The translations under genes and the position numbers were made by a program. From Pseudomonadales bacterium (GTDB lineage Bacteria > Pseudomonadota > Gammaproteobacteria > Pseudomonadales > Ketobacteraceae): DNA of 64,000 nucleotides. The stretch lies in NCBI GenBank assembly GCA_002701845.1, contig NZXG01000005.1, positions 23,714 to 87,713 of the forward strand, read 5' to 3'. The notes below the pieces were generated by a model. It had not been told where the DNA came from, did not search any database, and worked only from the letters and a program-made list of their open reading frames with translations. Position 1 is the stretch's first letter. Each line of letters opens with the position of its first letter. Positions 63,760 through 64,000 of this stretch are shown in pieces.

Positions 63760-64000
63760 TAAACAGCATCATTACACCAATATTTAGCAACAGAAAGATA
63801 GTCAATAAGCAGTTACGGAGATTTCAAGTCACAAAAGTTAACGTAGTAGAGCCTCGGACGTCACTAATAAGAGTTTTTCATGCAACCCCTACAGACAGCA
63901 CCGAGAATACCATGTCCTAGTGGTTGGAGCGGAAAATAATGTAACTCATGGGCAAATGAGTGTATTATCCATTTATTATGCGCAAACCAAAACCTTTTCA
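63760..64000. other. AT-rich right edge without a clear gene
   Basis: Base composition drops sharply in GC compared with the DNA to the left. A short inverted repeat (CTCAT/ATGAG, 63947-63962) is present. A possible start codon at 63978 (MRKPKPF...) opens a frame that runs off the window; such a beginning is seen in some REP-associated transposases, but seven residues prove nothing. The region could be the end of a mobile element. Confidence 0.4.

Overview
The window is a GC-rich stretch of a gammaproteobacterial chromosome, most likely a marine or environmental relative of the Pseudomonadales. The left half keeps, gene for gene, the order I recall from Pseudomonas aeruginosa: thiO-like oxidase, fimT, minor pilins with pilY1 and pilE, ispH, fkpB, lspA, ileS, ribF, murJ, rpsT, proB, obgE, rpmA, rplU, ispB. 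No species name can be defended from the sequence alone.

Region 1 (1-16.9 kb) is a type IV pilus accessory island. A full fimU/pilV/pilW/pilX/small protein/pilY1/pilE operon reads leftward from 16.9 to 8.4 kb. Directly downstream lies a second set (pilE-like, pilV, pilW, pilX, pilY1) from 8.3 to 2.3 kb, then a PEP-CTERM-type secreted protein. A lone fimT reads rightward, and a ThiO-like oxidase is cut by the left edge. The first PilY1 (1641 aa) carries an extra ~475-residue coiled-coil segment with 14-residue repeats.

Region 2 (17-29.5 kb) is core housekeeping: murJ, then ribF-ileS-lspA-fkpB-ispH; rpsT; rplU-rpmA-obgE-proB; ispB; and a tRNA-Pro(CGG).

Region 3 (29.5-33 kb) is accessory. It holds a perfect 14-bp inverted repeat, a Pmp3/YqaE-like proteolipid, a run of small unassigned membrane proteins, a zinc-ribbon protein and a GT-B-like glycosyltransferase.

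Region 4 (33-48.5 kb) has two large sensor kinases (MASE1/CHASE type and 7TMR-DISM hybrid), guanine deaminase, an EVE-domain protein, a pyrC/NDH-like/peptide deformylase operon, a two-domain QueD-like protein, and thrS-cysS overlapping by one base.

Region 5 (48.6-58.7 kb) looks like a sensing module. It has two orphan periplasmic binding proteins without ABC permease or ATPase, a TonB-dependent receptor, a DUF917 protein with an Asp/Glu/hydantoin racemase homologue, and a kinase / single-domain regulator / REC-GAF-GGDEF diguanylate cyclase relay.

Region 6 (58.7-64 kb) has folE2 behind a 21-bp palindrome of Fur/Zur type, a polytopic membrane protein, and lemA with a long M48 peptidase. At the right edge only the last 58 codons of a COG3146-type gene remain, next to AT-rich DNA that may be the start of an inserted element.

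The best candidates for something new are the duplicated minor-pilin/PilY1 cassette with its coiled-coil PilY1, the small-protein cluster behind tRNA-Pro, and the binding-protein/TonB/kinase/cyclic-di-GMP module. No CRISPR array, rRNA operon or complete insertion sequence was seen.
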